This document shows, piece after piece, positions 46,041 to 54,183 of a stretch of 64,000 nt of DNA; position 1 is the stretch's first letter; each line of letters opens with the position of its first letter. Under the pieces are notes generated by a model. It searched no databases. It saw nothing but the letters and a program-made list of their open reading frames with translations, and was not told the DNA's origin. Made by a program: the position numbers and the translations under genes. The stretch lies in the IMG/VR virus record IMGVR_UViG_3300045999_010887, positions 16,655 through 80,654 of that record; one strand, 5' to 3'. This stretch comes from a virus.

Positions 46041-46271
46041 TCAGCTAACTTCGTAAATTGCCCATGACATTGAGTCATAAACCTTCCTGGCGATTTCGCC
46101 ATTCGGATCGTTAACCTCAATGAAACGGTCAACTATTTCAGCCATGCAGATTTCATGGCTGACCATTCTCTGACAACAATCTTCAATTGCTGCCTCACGA
46201 AGTGAGATCAGCACTTCAAGAGTGTGCGCAAGAGCTTGGTCCACAGGATTCTCCTGTTGTGTGGTGCCCAT
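46041..46271 (-). CDS. Hypothetical helical protein, 76 residues
   Basis: From ATG 46271: MGTTQQENPVDQALAHTLEV, then LISLREAAIEDCCQRMVSHE and EIVDRFIEVNDPNGEIARKV. GTGGAG abuts the ATG. Function unknown. Confidence 0.58.
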   Translation of the reverse strand: MGTTQQENPVDQALAHTLEVLISLREAAIEDCCQRMVSHEICMAEIVDRFIEVNDPNGEIARKVYDSMSWAIYEVS

Positions 46272-46293
46272 CTCCACAGGGGGCAATAACTGT

Positions 46294-46327
46294 GGGAGGG
46301 TTTGCACCTCCCAACCCGCTTTAACGG
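46294..46327 (-). ncRNA. Family-2 RNA cassette, copy E (partial)
   Basis: On the - strand CCGTTAAAGCGG (46327-46316), GGGAGG-TGCAAAC-CCTCCC (46312-46294). The TGCCAC hairpin is replaced by a CACAG/CTGTG stem. Confidence 0.58.
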
Positions 46328-46328
46328 A

Positions 46329-46559
46329 TCAGTTGTTCTCCAGCATCTCGTCCACGTAGGACTTGATAACCTGGAGGTGTTCGGCAGTAAGTACCTGGCT
46401 ACGGCCATACTCAAGCAGGTCAAGGACCTGGAGCATGACTTGATCGCCAGCTTCCTGCCGGGTCGGTACGCCACACATATCGAAGATCTCTTCGCATGAC
46501 ATCTCAGTGATGTCAACGCAGTCGATCTGACGAACGGTGGCGATGGTGGTGTTGGTCAC
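46329..46559 (-). CDS. Hypothetical acidic protein, 76 residues
   Basis: Start GTG 46559, chosen because GGAG lies 6 bases upstream and the longer frame runs through RNA copy f. VTNTTIATVRQIDCVDITEM, then CEEIFDMCGVPTRQEAGDQV and GRSQVLTAEHLQVIKSYVDE. One of few genes here with a Shine-Dalgarno. Confidence 0.6.
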   Translation of the reverse strand: MTNTTIATVRQIDCVDITEMSCEEIFDMCGVPTRQEAGDQVMLQVLDLLEYGRSQVLTAEHLQVIKSYVDEMLENN

Positions 46560-46574
46560 GGTGTACTCCGGTAG

Positions 46575-46608
46575 CTTGGACTTACACCACTGAAGTGTGG
46601 ATGCCAAG
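46575..46608 (-). ncRNA. Family-1 RNA element, copy f
   Basis: Outer stem CTTGG/CCAAG, loop CAT opposite TGTAAGT, inner stem CCAC/GTGG. It ends 7 bases before the GGAG ribosome site of 46329-46559. Confidence 0.72.
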
Positions 46609-46628
46609 AACACCTGGTGACCTACCAC

Positions 46629-46867
46629 CTGAGTTGTCTGCTACGTTTAACGTCCAGCTCGACGATTACACTGCTTAAATCCCGACCTTTAACATCGGGA
46701 TTAACCAAGTCTTGTATTACTCACTGTCCTATTTGGCCCGTGGGGGAGCGTAGCGCCACATCCAACCGAAATGTCAGGAAATGTTGACAATTGAGAGGAT
46801 AATGAGTGGAAGACTCACTAAATGAGGGCTATATAAACCCCTGGTCGCCCAGGGGAAGAGATAACCG
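46629..46867 (-). other. Gene-free spacer with hairpins
   Basis: No gene is supported. On the - strand it holds CCCCTGG-GCGA-CCAGGGG (46855-46838, possible terminator of 46868-47188, followed by TTTATAT), TGAGT/ACTCA (about 46806-46820), AATCCCGA/TCGGGATT (46702-46678), and GACGTTAAAC near 46645. It probably contains the promoter for the small-gene run below, but I find no convincing -35/-10 pair. Confidence 0.5.
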
Positions 46868-47188
46868 TCAATCGAAGCAGGTTGCTTCTATAACGAAGCT
46901 AAGATCTTTGGGTCTGCGTGTGATAAACACTCGCCATTGACGGATGTCAACGCTACCTTCGCTGCTGGTGTCATAGCTGTTAGCGTACAACTCTTGTTGA
47001 GCAAGCTCAAGCTCGTAGATGTACAGATAACTAAGCAACTTATCCATCAAACGCTTCGGACTAATGTCCGCAGCTTTGAAGAATCCTGGTGCTAATGTCA
47101 CCTTCTTGCCGTTAGCAAGTGCAGCAACTGCGCACTCGCAACGGTAGTCAACTTCGTAAGCGCTGATCGTAGCAATGAATGTTGCCAT
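46868..47188 (-). CDS. Hypothetical protein, 106 residues
   Basis: From ATG 47188: MATFIATISAYEVDYRCECA, then PGFFKAADISPKRLMDKLLS and DIRQWRVFITRRPKDLSFVI. A longer frame from TTG 47248 follows AAGGAGG without spacing, so it is less likely. Function unknown. Confidence 0.6.
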   Translation of the reverse strand: MATFIATISAYEVDYRCECAVAALANGKKVTLAPGFFKAADISPKRLMDKLLSYLYIYELELAQQELYANSYDTSSEGSVDIRQWRVFITRRPKDLSFVIEATCFD

Positions 47189-47423
47189 TGTGCTGAATAC
47201 AGTGGAACTCTGCGTTAGTACGGATGCGCAGCCCCCGTTACTTATCAACCTCCTTCTTTTTTTCTATCCGGTATCTCTCTCGGTTGGGGTGTTGGAGAAG
47301 AGTCAGGTAATTTTGTACCCTTTTCAGGGATATATGCGCCCGTTTTTTGTATTTACGAATACAAATATTAATTTTTATCCCTAATTTGTATGTAAATTTC
47401 CCACTTACCCCAAAAATTTACAC
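47189..47423. other. AT-rich spacer between - strand gene groups
   Basis: No gene is supported. It contains an inverted repeat TTTGTATT/AAATACAAA near 47346-47366, CCCT-GAAA-AGGG and a full AAGGAGG with no suitably spaced start. A regulatory role is likely, but no sigma70 promoter is clear. Confidence 0.35.
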
Positions 47424-47450
47424 AAAAAAGCCGGGTGTAACCCCGGCTTT
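47424..47450 (-). terminator. Rho-independent terminator
   Basis: On the - strand AAAGCCGGG, loop, CCCGGC and six T (47429-47424). It ends the gene 47475-47687. Confidence 0.82.
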
Positions 47451-47474
47451 AGTCCCAAATATTACACTGTTGTT

Positions 47475-47687
47475 TTAACTGGCGCCTTTTTGTACGTACT
47501 GTGTCGCCAAATTGACAGCCTGTTGATATTTTTGCGTGTCTGGCACGGCCATGGCCAGCTCCTGGTTCGCGCTTGACCGTAGATTTTGGACTTCAAAGGG
47601 ATGCATGCCCCCCTCGCGCAGTTCATTGGCGCGTTGGTCAATTGTTTGACGTATGTTTTCTCGTCTTTCCCTAAGTGCTTCGTCCAT
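47475..47687 (-). CDS. Small helical protein, 70 residues
   Basis: MDEALRERRENIRQTIDQRA, then NELREGGMHPFEVQNLRSSA and YQQAVNLATQYVQKGAS. Amphipathic coiled-coil-like helices. Divergent from the virion genes across 120 AT-rich bases. Confidence 0.65.
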   Translation of the reverse strand: MDEALRERRENIRQTIDQRANELREGGMHPFEVQNLRSSANQELAMAVPDTQKYQQAVNLATQYVQKGAS

Positions 47688-47807
47688 TTTTTGCGTTCTT
47701 TACCGTCGTAACGGTTTATATTCCTTAGTTTACAGGATAATTACGTTTTTTAATATCCAAAGTTAGAATGTAACCATCAAAAGATTATAAATACCTCCAT
47801 AAAGGTT

Positions 47808-50800
47808 ATGGTGCTCTCTCCTGCTGACTTTTACGCCTACAGCCGCGCCACTGGAGCGCCAGTCCCAGAAGATGCTCAAGAACGGGCGGAGATGGCGCCT
47901 GAAGTTCTGGAGTTTCGTCGTAATCAACTCAAGGCCCCACAACAAGAGTCCAATCCATTTGCTGCTTTAGGTACTGCTGCCCTTGGCTTAGGTGCATTGG
48001 CAGGTTTGGGGTTTGGTGCCAGGGCATTGATGGGTCGTGGCCGTCAGCTTCCTAAAGGTCCAGCCAAATCTGCAACCGCTGGTGTACGCCAAGTCAATCT
48101 TGCGGACATGGAACAGTCTGTTCGTCGTGTTGCTGCAGAGCCTGCACCTTCTACTCCAGCGCCTACACCATCCAAAATCGCCAGCCGTAGCGTGATGCCT
48201 ACGGAGGAAGAGGCTTTTACACAGTATCGGCGTCAACTTGCAGAAAAACTGCCTGAACCTACGGCAGAAGAACTGAACTTCCCTGCTGCAGCACCTCGTG
48301 TGTACGGGGTTGGCTATCGTGAGCGTCAACCAGAACTTGGCTATCGCTCTGACGCGCTTGCCGCCTTTGAAAAGAAATATCCACCGTCTCCTGAATTGCA
48401 AGCCGCACGTCGCGCTGCTGCACAACAAGACCTACTTAATGCTGCTGCACGGCTTGAAGCAAATACTGCAACCCTAACCGACCTCCAAAAGATCCAAGCT
48501 CCAGCTGCTGCAGATCAGTTTATTAACGCAGTTGAATCCGGTGAAGACCAGATGACTGGACGCATAAAATCTCAACTCAGCCGTAATGAAGACCTGGATA
48601 TGAGCCAGGTTGAAATACTTGAAAATATTGTACAAAAAAATAATGCATTAATGCGTGAACAAGCGGATCCTTCTCAGATGATTGGTTATGTAGCAGATGA
48701 ACCAATTAATCAGGTTGCTTTTCAATTGCCAGATGGTTTACCTGTTAATCAAGCAGAAGGTGTAACTGTACGTGAATTGTTGAGGCAAGGTAAACCCGTA
48801 CTTGATTTACGGCAGAGACAAACTGTTCGTGTTTCGCCCAAAGCCCTGGGCCTGGAACAAGAACAAGATCCTTTAGTGCAAGAGGCTCGTCAGTATCTGC
48901 GGGCACAAGAGATTGATACTGATTTTGATTACTCTGCAGAAAACATAAGACAAGCTGCACAAGTTCGTGATCGCATTGAAACAGCACAAGCTCTCCAGAA
49001 CCAAGCCAATCAAATTATTGCAGAGCTCCAAGCAAAAAGACCGGTAGTTAACCAACAGTTATCTCCTCAAGAATTCGCTGCTGCTTTTAATAAAAAATAT
49101 CGGGAGGAATTAAATCCTGAGTTGCGGATGGTTGATAATGCTCGCCAACGACAAGAGCTTCGCAAAGAACAAGCCGGTGTTGAGGGAGAAGATGTTGTAT
49201 CGCTGTTGCTTGGCGATGTTCCCGAAGTTGAAACCACAATGCGTGGTAAAGCCCTTCGTGGCGGTAAGCTCAATCGGGCGGGAGATATTAGTTACATGGA
49301 TGAATCAGGTCAAGAATATGCCTCTGCTGATACGGGAGTAAAAGCCAGACAAGGTCAGGGTGTCCAGTATAAAGAGCATGCACTTTTGACCAATGAGGTT
49401 AAACCGATTATTGGCAGTGCATCGGATGAAGAGTTAACTTCGCTCTTGCTTGAAGGACAAGCATCTCCTTTAAGGCAAGCACTGAAAGAACGAGTAGCTC
49501 AAAAATTAACAAGGTATCAAGATCCTAGACAATTAAATTTACCGTTTAGCCCTGGAGGTGGTGAGCAACAAGCTATTAGTACTTCTCTTGACACTTATCT
49601 TACTAACCTTGCATCTCAAACTTTAGTTGCAAGAGCCTTAAAGAATCCGGAACCCACTGCACTACAAACAGCGGCTTTAAATCGTGCCAGGGCTTCTGTT
49701 GCTGCTTCGGAAGAAATTCGTCAACAGGCTCGTATTCAAAGCCAACAAAAACCAACTATTGCCCCTGGTCCAGCACAAGACGTTGCTCGCGCCATGGAAA
49801 CCTTGCGTCGAGGAATGATCGTTGATCCTTCTGAACCACTTCCTGTAATGCCTTCTGTGCAACAGTTACGCACTGGATATGCTTCTGATGAGGAGATCGG
49901 CTCCATTCTCGGCGCTTCTGATGTTTATACAGGTGCAGCAGCAGAGGCCGCTGGACCAGTTATCTTTACGGGTAAGAGCAAGGCAAATACCGTACTTGCA
50001 ACACCTCCACTCATTGGATCCATTGATACACCTGCAGGACGCTATCTGACACAAAATAATCCTGATGTTCTTGGTACTGTTTATAATGTTGCAGGTACTC
50101 GTGCTAATCGTGCAATCTCAAGGCAAGTTGAGGCAAACGCACAGGCTTTCTTGGCAGATGCAATTACTGGTGGGATGCAGGTTAAAACCGTAAGTGATCC
50201 TGAATCTTACGTAACACCTAGAGCTTCAGCGACAAGTCAATTAGAACTTTTCCCTGCCCAAGCGCCACAAGTCTCATCCATTTCTCCTATGCGTCTTGCA
50301 GGAGCATTAGGCGCCCCTGGAATTGACCCCAGCAAACGGACGTTGTACGCACAGTATCAACCTGGTCGTAGCGTGCCTGTTCCTCGTAGTCCCTTTATTG
50401 GGGAAATGATTGGTGGCACAGTAGTTGTTGTTCCACCCATAGGAGCAAGCACTGGAACACGCCGTGATATTGGTGCACCTTCCGCCAGTATCGACTTAAC
50501 TCGTCGTGGAGAAAAATCAAGATACTTCTCTCTTTATCCTGAAGAGCAATTTGTTACTGGGATAGAGCCTGCACCTATTGGACCTGTGACACAATCTGCT
50601 GGTTTATCTCGGATTGGCGGCATGACTCAGCAAACCATACAAGGCGCAGGTGGGTTTCCCATTACACAGCTCACTCCCCAAGGCCAAAAGATTGCTTATC
50701 CCCGAATGGATAAACCAGCTAAAGCTCTTGGTTTTCGTGGGGGGACGGTTACGAATATTCCTCGTTACGGGATTAATCCCGGAGCAGAAGATTGGCGTGA

Positions 50801-50930
50801 TGACCTGATGCGTTCTGCTTTCCGCCGTGGTGGACCCATTCGTACTTATCCTGCCGATCCTCGTCAACTTGGTATCGAGGGTCGAGGATTAGATCTTCTA
50901 TTAGAATACCTCAATAGGAGCAAGCCATGA
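47808..50930 (+). CDS. Very large virion-associated protein
   Basis: 1040 residues. A glycine-zipper/hydrophobic stretch near residues 50-75 (AALGTAALGLGALAGLGFGA) is followed by long Ala/Gln/Glu/Pro-rich helical and disordered sequence with acidic, Arg and Gln runs (EIDTDFDYSAENIRQAAQVR). The C-terminus is Gly/Pro-rich (GFRGGTVTNIPRYGINPGAE). Size, low complexity and place at the head of the virion run suggest an ejected internal or scaffold-like protein. No enzyme motif recognised. Upstream, a weak TTACGT-17-TAGAAT pair may be its promoter. Confidence 0.7.
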   Translation: MVLSPADFYAYSRATGAPVPEDAQERAEMAPEVLEFRRNQLKAPQQESNPFAALGTAALGLGALAGLGFGARALMGRGRQLPKGPAKSATAGVRQVNLADMEQSVRRVAAEPAPSTPAPTPSKIASRSVMPTEEEAFTQYRRQLAEKLPEPTAEELNFPAAAPRVYGVGYRERQPELGYRSDALAAFEKKYPPSPELQAARRAAAQQDLLNAAARLEANTATLTDLQKIQAPAAADQFINAVESGEDQMTGRIKSQLSRNEDLDMSQVEILENIVQKNNALMREQADPSQMIGYVADEPINQVAFQLPDGLPVNQAEGVTVRELLRQGKPVLDLRQRQTVRVSPKALGLEQEQDPLVQEARQYLRAQEIDTDFDYSAENIRQAAQVRDRIETAQALQNQANQIIAELQAKRPVVNQQLSPQEFAAAFNKKYREELNPELRMVDNARQRQELRKEQAGVEGEDVVSLLLGDVPEVETTMRGKALRGGKLNRAGDISYMDESGQEYASADTGVKARQGQGVQYKEHALLTNEVKPIIGSASDEELTSLLLEGQASPLRQALKERVAQKLTRYQDPRQLNLPFSPGGGEQQAISTSLDTYLTNLASQTLVARALKNPEPTALQTAALNRARASVAASEEIRQQARIQSQQKPTIAPGPAQDVARAMETLRRGMIVDPSEPLPVMPSVQQLRTGYASDEEIGSILGASDVYTGAAAEAAGPVIFTGKSKANTVLATPPLIGSIDTPAGRYLTQNNPDVLGTVYNVAGTRANRAISRQVEANAQAFLADAITGGMQVKTVSDPESYVTPRASATSQLELFPAQAPQVSSISPMRLAGALGAPGIDPSKRTLYAQYQPGRSVPVPRSPFIGEMIGGTVVVVPPIGASTGTRRDIGAPSASIDLTRRGEKSRYFSLYPEEQFVTGIEPAPIGPVTQSAGLSRIGGMTQQTIQGAGGFPITQLTPQGQKIAYPRMDKPAKALGFRGGTVTNIPRYGINPGAEDWRDDLMRSAFRRGGPIRTYPADPRQLGIEGRGLDLLLEYLNRSKP

Positions 50931-51145
50931 CTAACAACAAAAAGAAAAAAGATAAAAAGTGGATTCAAGGCATGAACATGAAGGAAGGCGCCTTCACCGC
51001 TAAAGCCAAATCCCGTGGGGTCAGTACTGCTCAGCTTCAGGAGAATGTTTTATCCAACCCTGACAAGTACGACGAAAAGACAGTAAAACAAGCAAACTTG
51101 CGTAAAACTCTAGTAGGCTTACATAAGAAAAAGAAAAGTAAATGA
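50927..51145 (+). CDS. Small basic virion-cluster protein, 72 residues
   Basis: ATGA overlap at the front. Lys-rich ends (NNKKKKDKKWIQGMNMKEGA, LHKKKKSK) flank TAKAKSRGVSTAQLQENVLS and PDKYDEKTVKQANLRKTL, a pattern I associate with small phage and giant-virus proteins of unknown role. Likely nucleic-acid-binding. Confidence 0.65.
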   Translation: MTNNKKKKDKKWIQGMNMKEGAFTAKAKSRGVSTAQLQENVLSNPDKYDEKTVKQANLRKTLVGLHKKKKSK

Positions 51146-51672
51146 AAATAGATAAACCCAGGACCACACCAGAAAAATACATTGGTTTTGGCGGCAACCA
51201 AGATAAAAAACTTTCTTTTAAAGCACAATACGATCTTCCTGCCAAATCCCAAGAAACCCCCTGGATTTCATCACGTTTTGGTCGACAAGATTTAACTAAA
51301 CGTATTGCTAATAGACGTTTAAATTTCAACGATCTTAATTTTTTGCCAGAAGGACAAGAGGTGAAAGGGTATGAGATGTTCCCAGGTCAAGGTCGTTTTG
51401 ACGTAAATACGGATTATGACTTTCCAATTGGTAGGCCCGCAACTCCAAACTTTCCTGAACAACAACCAGACTTTGATCCTTTTTGGAATACTTCGTATAT
51501 TTCCAGTCCAGTAATTTCACCTGACGACAAAATAAAAAATCCATTTCCACGACAAGATAACGTGGATCCAAATGGTTACCTGGCACAAATGATGGAACAA
51601 GGTTTAAATACCAACATTCCAATGTTCCCTGATCTTATTAATGAGAACCCCCAGACTTCCACTTCGATCTAA
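51142..51672 (+). CDS. Pro-rich virion-cluster protein, 176 residues
   Basis: MKIDKPRTTPEKYIGFGGNQ, then RRLNFNDLNFLPEGQEVKGY and FPEQQPDFDPFWNTSYISSP. Extended, low in helix, probably disordered or a peptide that lines other virion parts. ATGA overlap with its neighbour. Confidence 0.6.
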   Translation: MKIDKPRTTPEKYIGFGGNQDKKLSFKAQYDLPAKSQETPWISSRFGRQDLTKRIANRRLNFNDLNFLPEGQEVKGYEMFPGQGRFDVNTDYDFPIGRPATPNFPEQQPDFDPFWNTSYISSPVISPDDKIKNPFPRQDNVDPNGYLAQMMEQGLNTNIPMFPDLINENPQTSTSI

Positions 51673-51710
51673 GCTAAGCAAATTAAAATAAAACAATACA
51701 GGTAAACAAT

Positions 51711-52289
51711 ATGAAACCCTTTGCACGCCTGCTTGCTTACGCATCCAAGAATAAAGATGTTATCGGAAACGTGGCTGCAGGCAGCGTGTTAGCGGGTGGG
51801 TTTGGCGCCATGTCTGGCGGACCAGGAGTAGGCCTTGCTTATGGTTTAGGTGATTTGGTAACTGCACTTCCGTTGACATTAGGAGCACGCCGTCTTCGTC
51901 CACCGAAACCAACGGGGCGTCGCATTGAGGTAGAACCAGGTAAATTTGAGCCAGAGATGGCTAATTCGCGTTTAGAAACCACAGCCAACATTGGGGGGTC
52001 TTTGATTTCTCCATTTGCAACAGAAGCATTGGTAGGTGGGTTGATGCCTCAACCACAGGCAACACCTACGCAAATCTCGCAAGAACAGCAGATCATGCAG
52101 CAGATGATGCAGCGTCAAGGCATCAATGAACTGCAAGTTCCACAAGCGGTTGCACCTGGTACGCAATTCCAAGCGCAGGGAATCGAGCAAACCTTTCTTG
52201 ATGATTATCGTGCGCAGGTAACCAAGATGTTACCCAATCTCCCCCCTGGCTACATTGAACAAATGGTGGCAATGGGAGGAGCCGTCTAA
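51711..52289 (+). CDS. Membrane-active virion protein, 192 residues
   Basis: Glycine-rich hydrophobic segment NVAAGSVLAGGFGAMSGGPG then VGLAYGLGDLVTALPLTLGA, later a Gln/Met-rich helix (QISQEQQIMQQMMQRQGINE). The layout fits an ejection protein that inserts into the host membrane. Stop and next ATG overlap (TAATG). Confidence 0.6.
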   Translation: MKPFARLLAYASKNKDVIGNVAAGSVLAGGFGAMSGGPGVGLAYGLGDLVTALPLTLGARRLRPPKPTGRRIEVEPGKFEPEMANSRLETTANIGGSLISPFATEALVGGLMPQPQATPTQISQEQQIMQQMMQRQGINELQVPQAVAPGTQFQAQGIEQTFLDDYRAQVTKMLPNLPPGYIEQMVAMGGAV

Positions 52290-53221
52290 TGAATCCGATT
52301 AATTTTTTATCTTCTCTTGTTCCTAACAATTATAAAGAAGGACTTAAAAAGGGTGAACGCGTAACACAACGTTTACATAAAACAGATAAATACGATTTAT
52401 TTATTGGTTCTCCGCAGTTCAAAAAAACTCTTGCAGCAGAGGGGGTTACAGCACGTAAAACGCCTGTGCAGTTTCTCGGTGCCTATACAGCGCGTTTGGT
52501 CGCTGATGTAACAAACGATGGTACACGTGGTCTTTGGTGGCGTTACAATCATCCGTTGGCCATCGCTGATAAAGTTGTTGAAAAAGCAATTGGAGAAGAA
52601 GCAGCTAAAGAATTGGGTCCATTAAAACGTGGTCTTTTGGTTTCTTCTGTTGCTATACCAGGTACGGCAGTTGCTGGCGCTTATGACATTACCAATGTGG
52701 GAGAGCAGTTTCGTCAAGCGGGTTTTGCTCAGCAGTACGCAGAAGAAGGGTCAGAAGATCGCCGCAAATCTGACCAACCTGCCGTGGAATTATTTGAACG
52801 TTTTTTCCTTGGACGCACTGGTCGTCCTTTAGCTTATGAAGAGGCCAAAAAAGATATTCCTGATTTAACCCCAGAACGTTACGGTAATTTCTTACGTAAT
52901 TATTATCAAGACAAAGGTATTCTTGGTGTTCTTAAAGTAATGCCAGAAAATCTTGAAGGACATCCAGAGGCTCGGCTGCTAGGTTATCCAGTTAACATTC
53001 CAATGGTTACAACTTTTGCTGGTGGCTCTGCAGGTGTGGCAATAGGTGCTCGCATGGCCGGCACTCCGAAACAACGTCTTGTGCGAGGTGTTATTGGTGG
53101 ACTTACTGGATCTGTTGCTGGCATTACAACCGGCAATGCTGTTAATGAAATGATTGCTTCTGGCAATCGACCAAAATTACCAACAGTTGCAGAATACGAA
53201 ATCAGTACTGATAAAATTTAA
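52289..53221 (+). CDS. Virion-cluster protein with glycine-zipper segments, 310 residues
   Basis: Basic N-terminus (NYKEGLKKGERVTQRLHKTD), a central helical region, then hydrophobic glycine-zipper stretches (VTTFAGGSAGVAIGARMAGT and GVIGGLTGSVAGITTGNAVN). Likely internal or membrane-inserting virion protein. No catalytic motif seen. Confidence 0.6.
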   Translation: MNPINFLSSLVPNNYKEGLKKGERVTQRLHKTDKYDLFIGSPQFKKTLAAEGVTARKTPVQFLGAYTARLVADVTNDGTRGLWWRYNHPLAIADKVVEKAIGEEAAKELGPLKRGLLVSSVAIPGTAVAGAYDITNVGEQFRQAGFAQQYAEEGSEDRRKSDQPAVELFERFFLGRTGRPLAYEEAKKDIPDLTPERYGNFLRNYYQDKGILGVLKVMPENLEGHPEARLLGYPVNIPMVTTFAGGSAGVAIGARMAGTPKQRLVRGVIGGLTGSVAGITTGNAVNEMIASGNRPKLPTVAEYEISTDKI

Positions 53222-53243
53222 GATATAAGAAATAATCAAATAG

Positions 53244-54173
53244 ATGGCTCGCATTTTTACGGATCCATCCACTGGCCGCACTTATATGGGAGACCCTGTC
53301 TCCGGTGATGTTATTGAAGTGGGCGGTGGCGCTTCTGCGGAACCTCAAGGCCGGCGTGCACGTGCTCAACAGTTTGCACAGGATGCGCTCACTCAATTAC
53401 AAACGGGTGCCGGCACTGCCTTTGAAACTGTTCAAGAAAAAGCTAAAGGCGCTGGTGAATATATCCGCAACAAACCAATGCGTGCCGGTCTACGCGGTGG
53501 TTTAGCCGGTGGTGCGCTGATGGCTATTCCTTCCTTAATGGAAGGCCGTCCCGCTGAAGCAGTCGGCGGTTTAGCTGGTTCTGCTGCTGGTGGCGCTGCA
53601 GGTGCTGCACTTGGTACCGCACTTCTTCCAGGGGTTGGCACCGTAATCGGCGGTCTTGCTGGTTCTGCCCTTGGCGGCATGCTTGGTGGCGGCGCAGCGG
53701 AAGCAGCTGTTTCTGCTTACACAGGCAAACCCCCCACTGGTAAGACAGGAACCGAAGTTTCTCAGCCTCCTCGCTTCATTGAAACCCCCCTGGGCCGCAT
53801 CAATTTAAATGAGGCTGCTGCTCAACAAGATTCAATGGACCGCAATCAAAAGCGGCAAGTTGAGTATTACGGCACCATGATGGGAATGACGACGTCCAAT
53901 CTTAAGGACTTAACTCAATTCCAGAATGATCAAGAAATCAATATGCAGAAAGCAATGCTTCCAATTACTACGAGGCTTGCAAACGATCAACTGACCCGTG
54001 CACAAGCACTAATCAATACACAGAACAACGCATACATCCAACAGATGATGGTCGGTGCCCAAGCCAATCTTGCTCTTGGTGCTCAACGTGAACGTGGCGC
54101 AACGATGCGTCAAGCACTTGCAACCAACCCGTATGTGGTTGCCTTGGGCGCACCAAACATCTCTATTGGTTGA
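53244..54173 (+). CDS. Glycine-zipper ejection-type protein, 309 residues
   Basis: Residues about 85-165 hold long glycine zippers (GGLAGSAAGGAAGAALGTAL, GTVIGGLAGSALGGMLGGGA) of the kind that form membrane channels. The C-terminal half is helical with Met/Gln/Asn (YGTMMGMTTSNLKDLTQFQN). It would form part of a DNA-translocation channel through the host envelope, as proposed for podovirus ejection proteins. Inference from composition. Confidence 0.65.
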   Translation: MARIFTDPSTGRTYMGDPVSGDVIEVGGGASAEPQGRRARAQQFAQDALTQLQTGAGTAFETVQEKAKGAGEYIRNKPMRAGLRGGLAGGALMAIPSLMEGRPAEAVGGLAGSAAGGAAGAALGTALLPGVGTVIGGLAGSALGGMLGGGAAEAAVSAYTGKPPTGKTGTEVSQPPRFIETPLGRINLNEAAAQQDSMDRNQKRQVEYYGTMMGMTTSNLKDLTQFQNDQEINMQKAMLPITTRLANDQLTRAQALINTQNNAYIQQMMVGAQANLALGAQRERGATMRQALATNPYVVALGAPNISIG

Positions 54174-54183
54174 GGTATAAATC

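Noticed and set aside
45193-46327. Degenerate tRNA genes in the small-gene spacers
   Set aside because: Only a T-loop-like arm is present. No acceptor, D or anticodon arms can be drawn, so I report hairpin cassettes rather than tRNAs.
45193-46559. Integron-like cassette array with attC sites
   Set aside because: One ORF per cassette plus a repeated inverted element looks similar, and ACTCAAC fits RYYYAAC. The GTT-side core has the wrong last base, the core order is reversed, and there is no integrase.
46785-46815. TTGACA followed by GATAAT as a + strand promoter
   Set aside because: The two boxes are only 8 bases apart, far too close for a sigma70 promoter, and no + gene follows.
47240-47262. 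Full AAGGAGG at 47250 as the ribosome site of a TTG start
   Set aside because: The TTG is directly adjacent with no spacer, so it should not initiate. The ATG at 47188 gives a cleaner protein.
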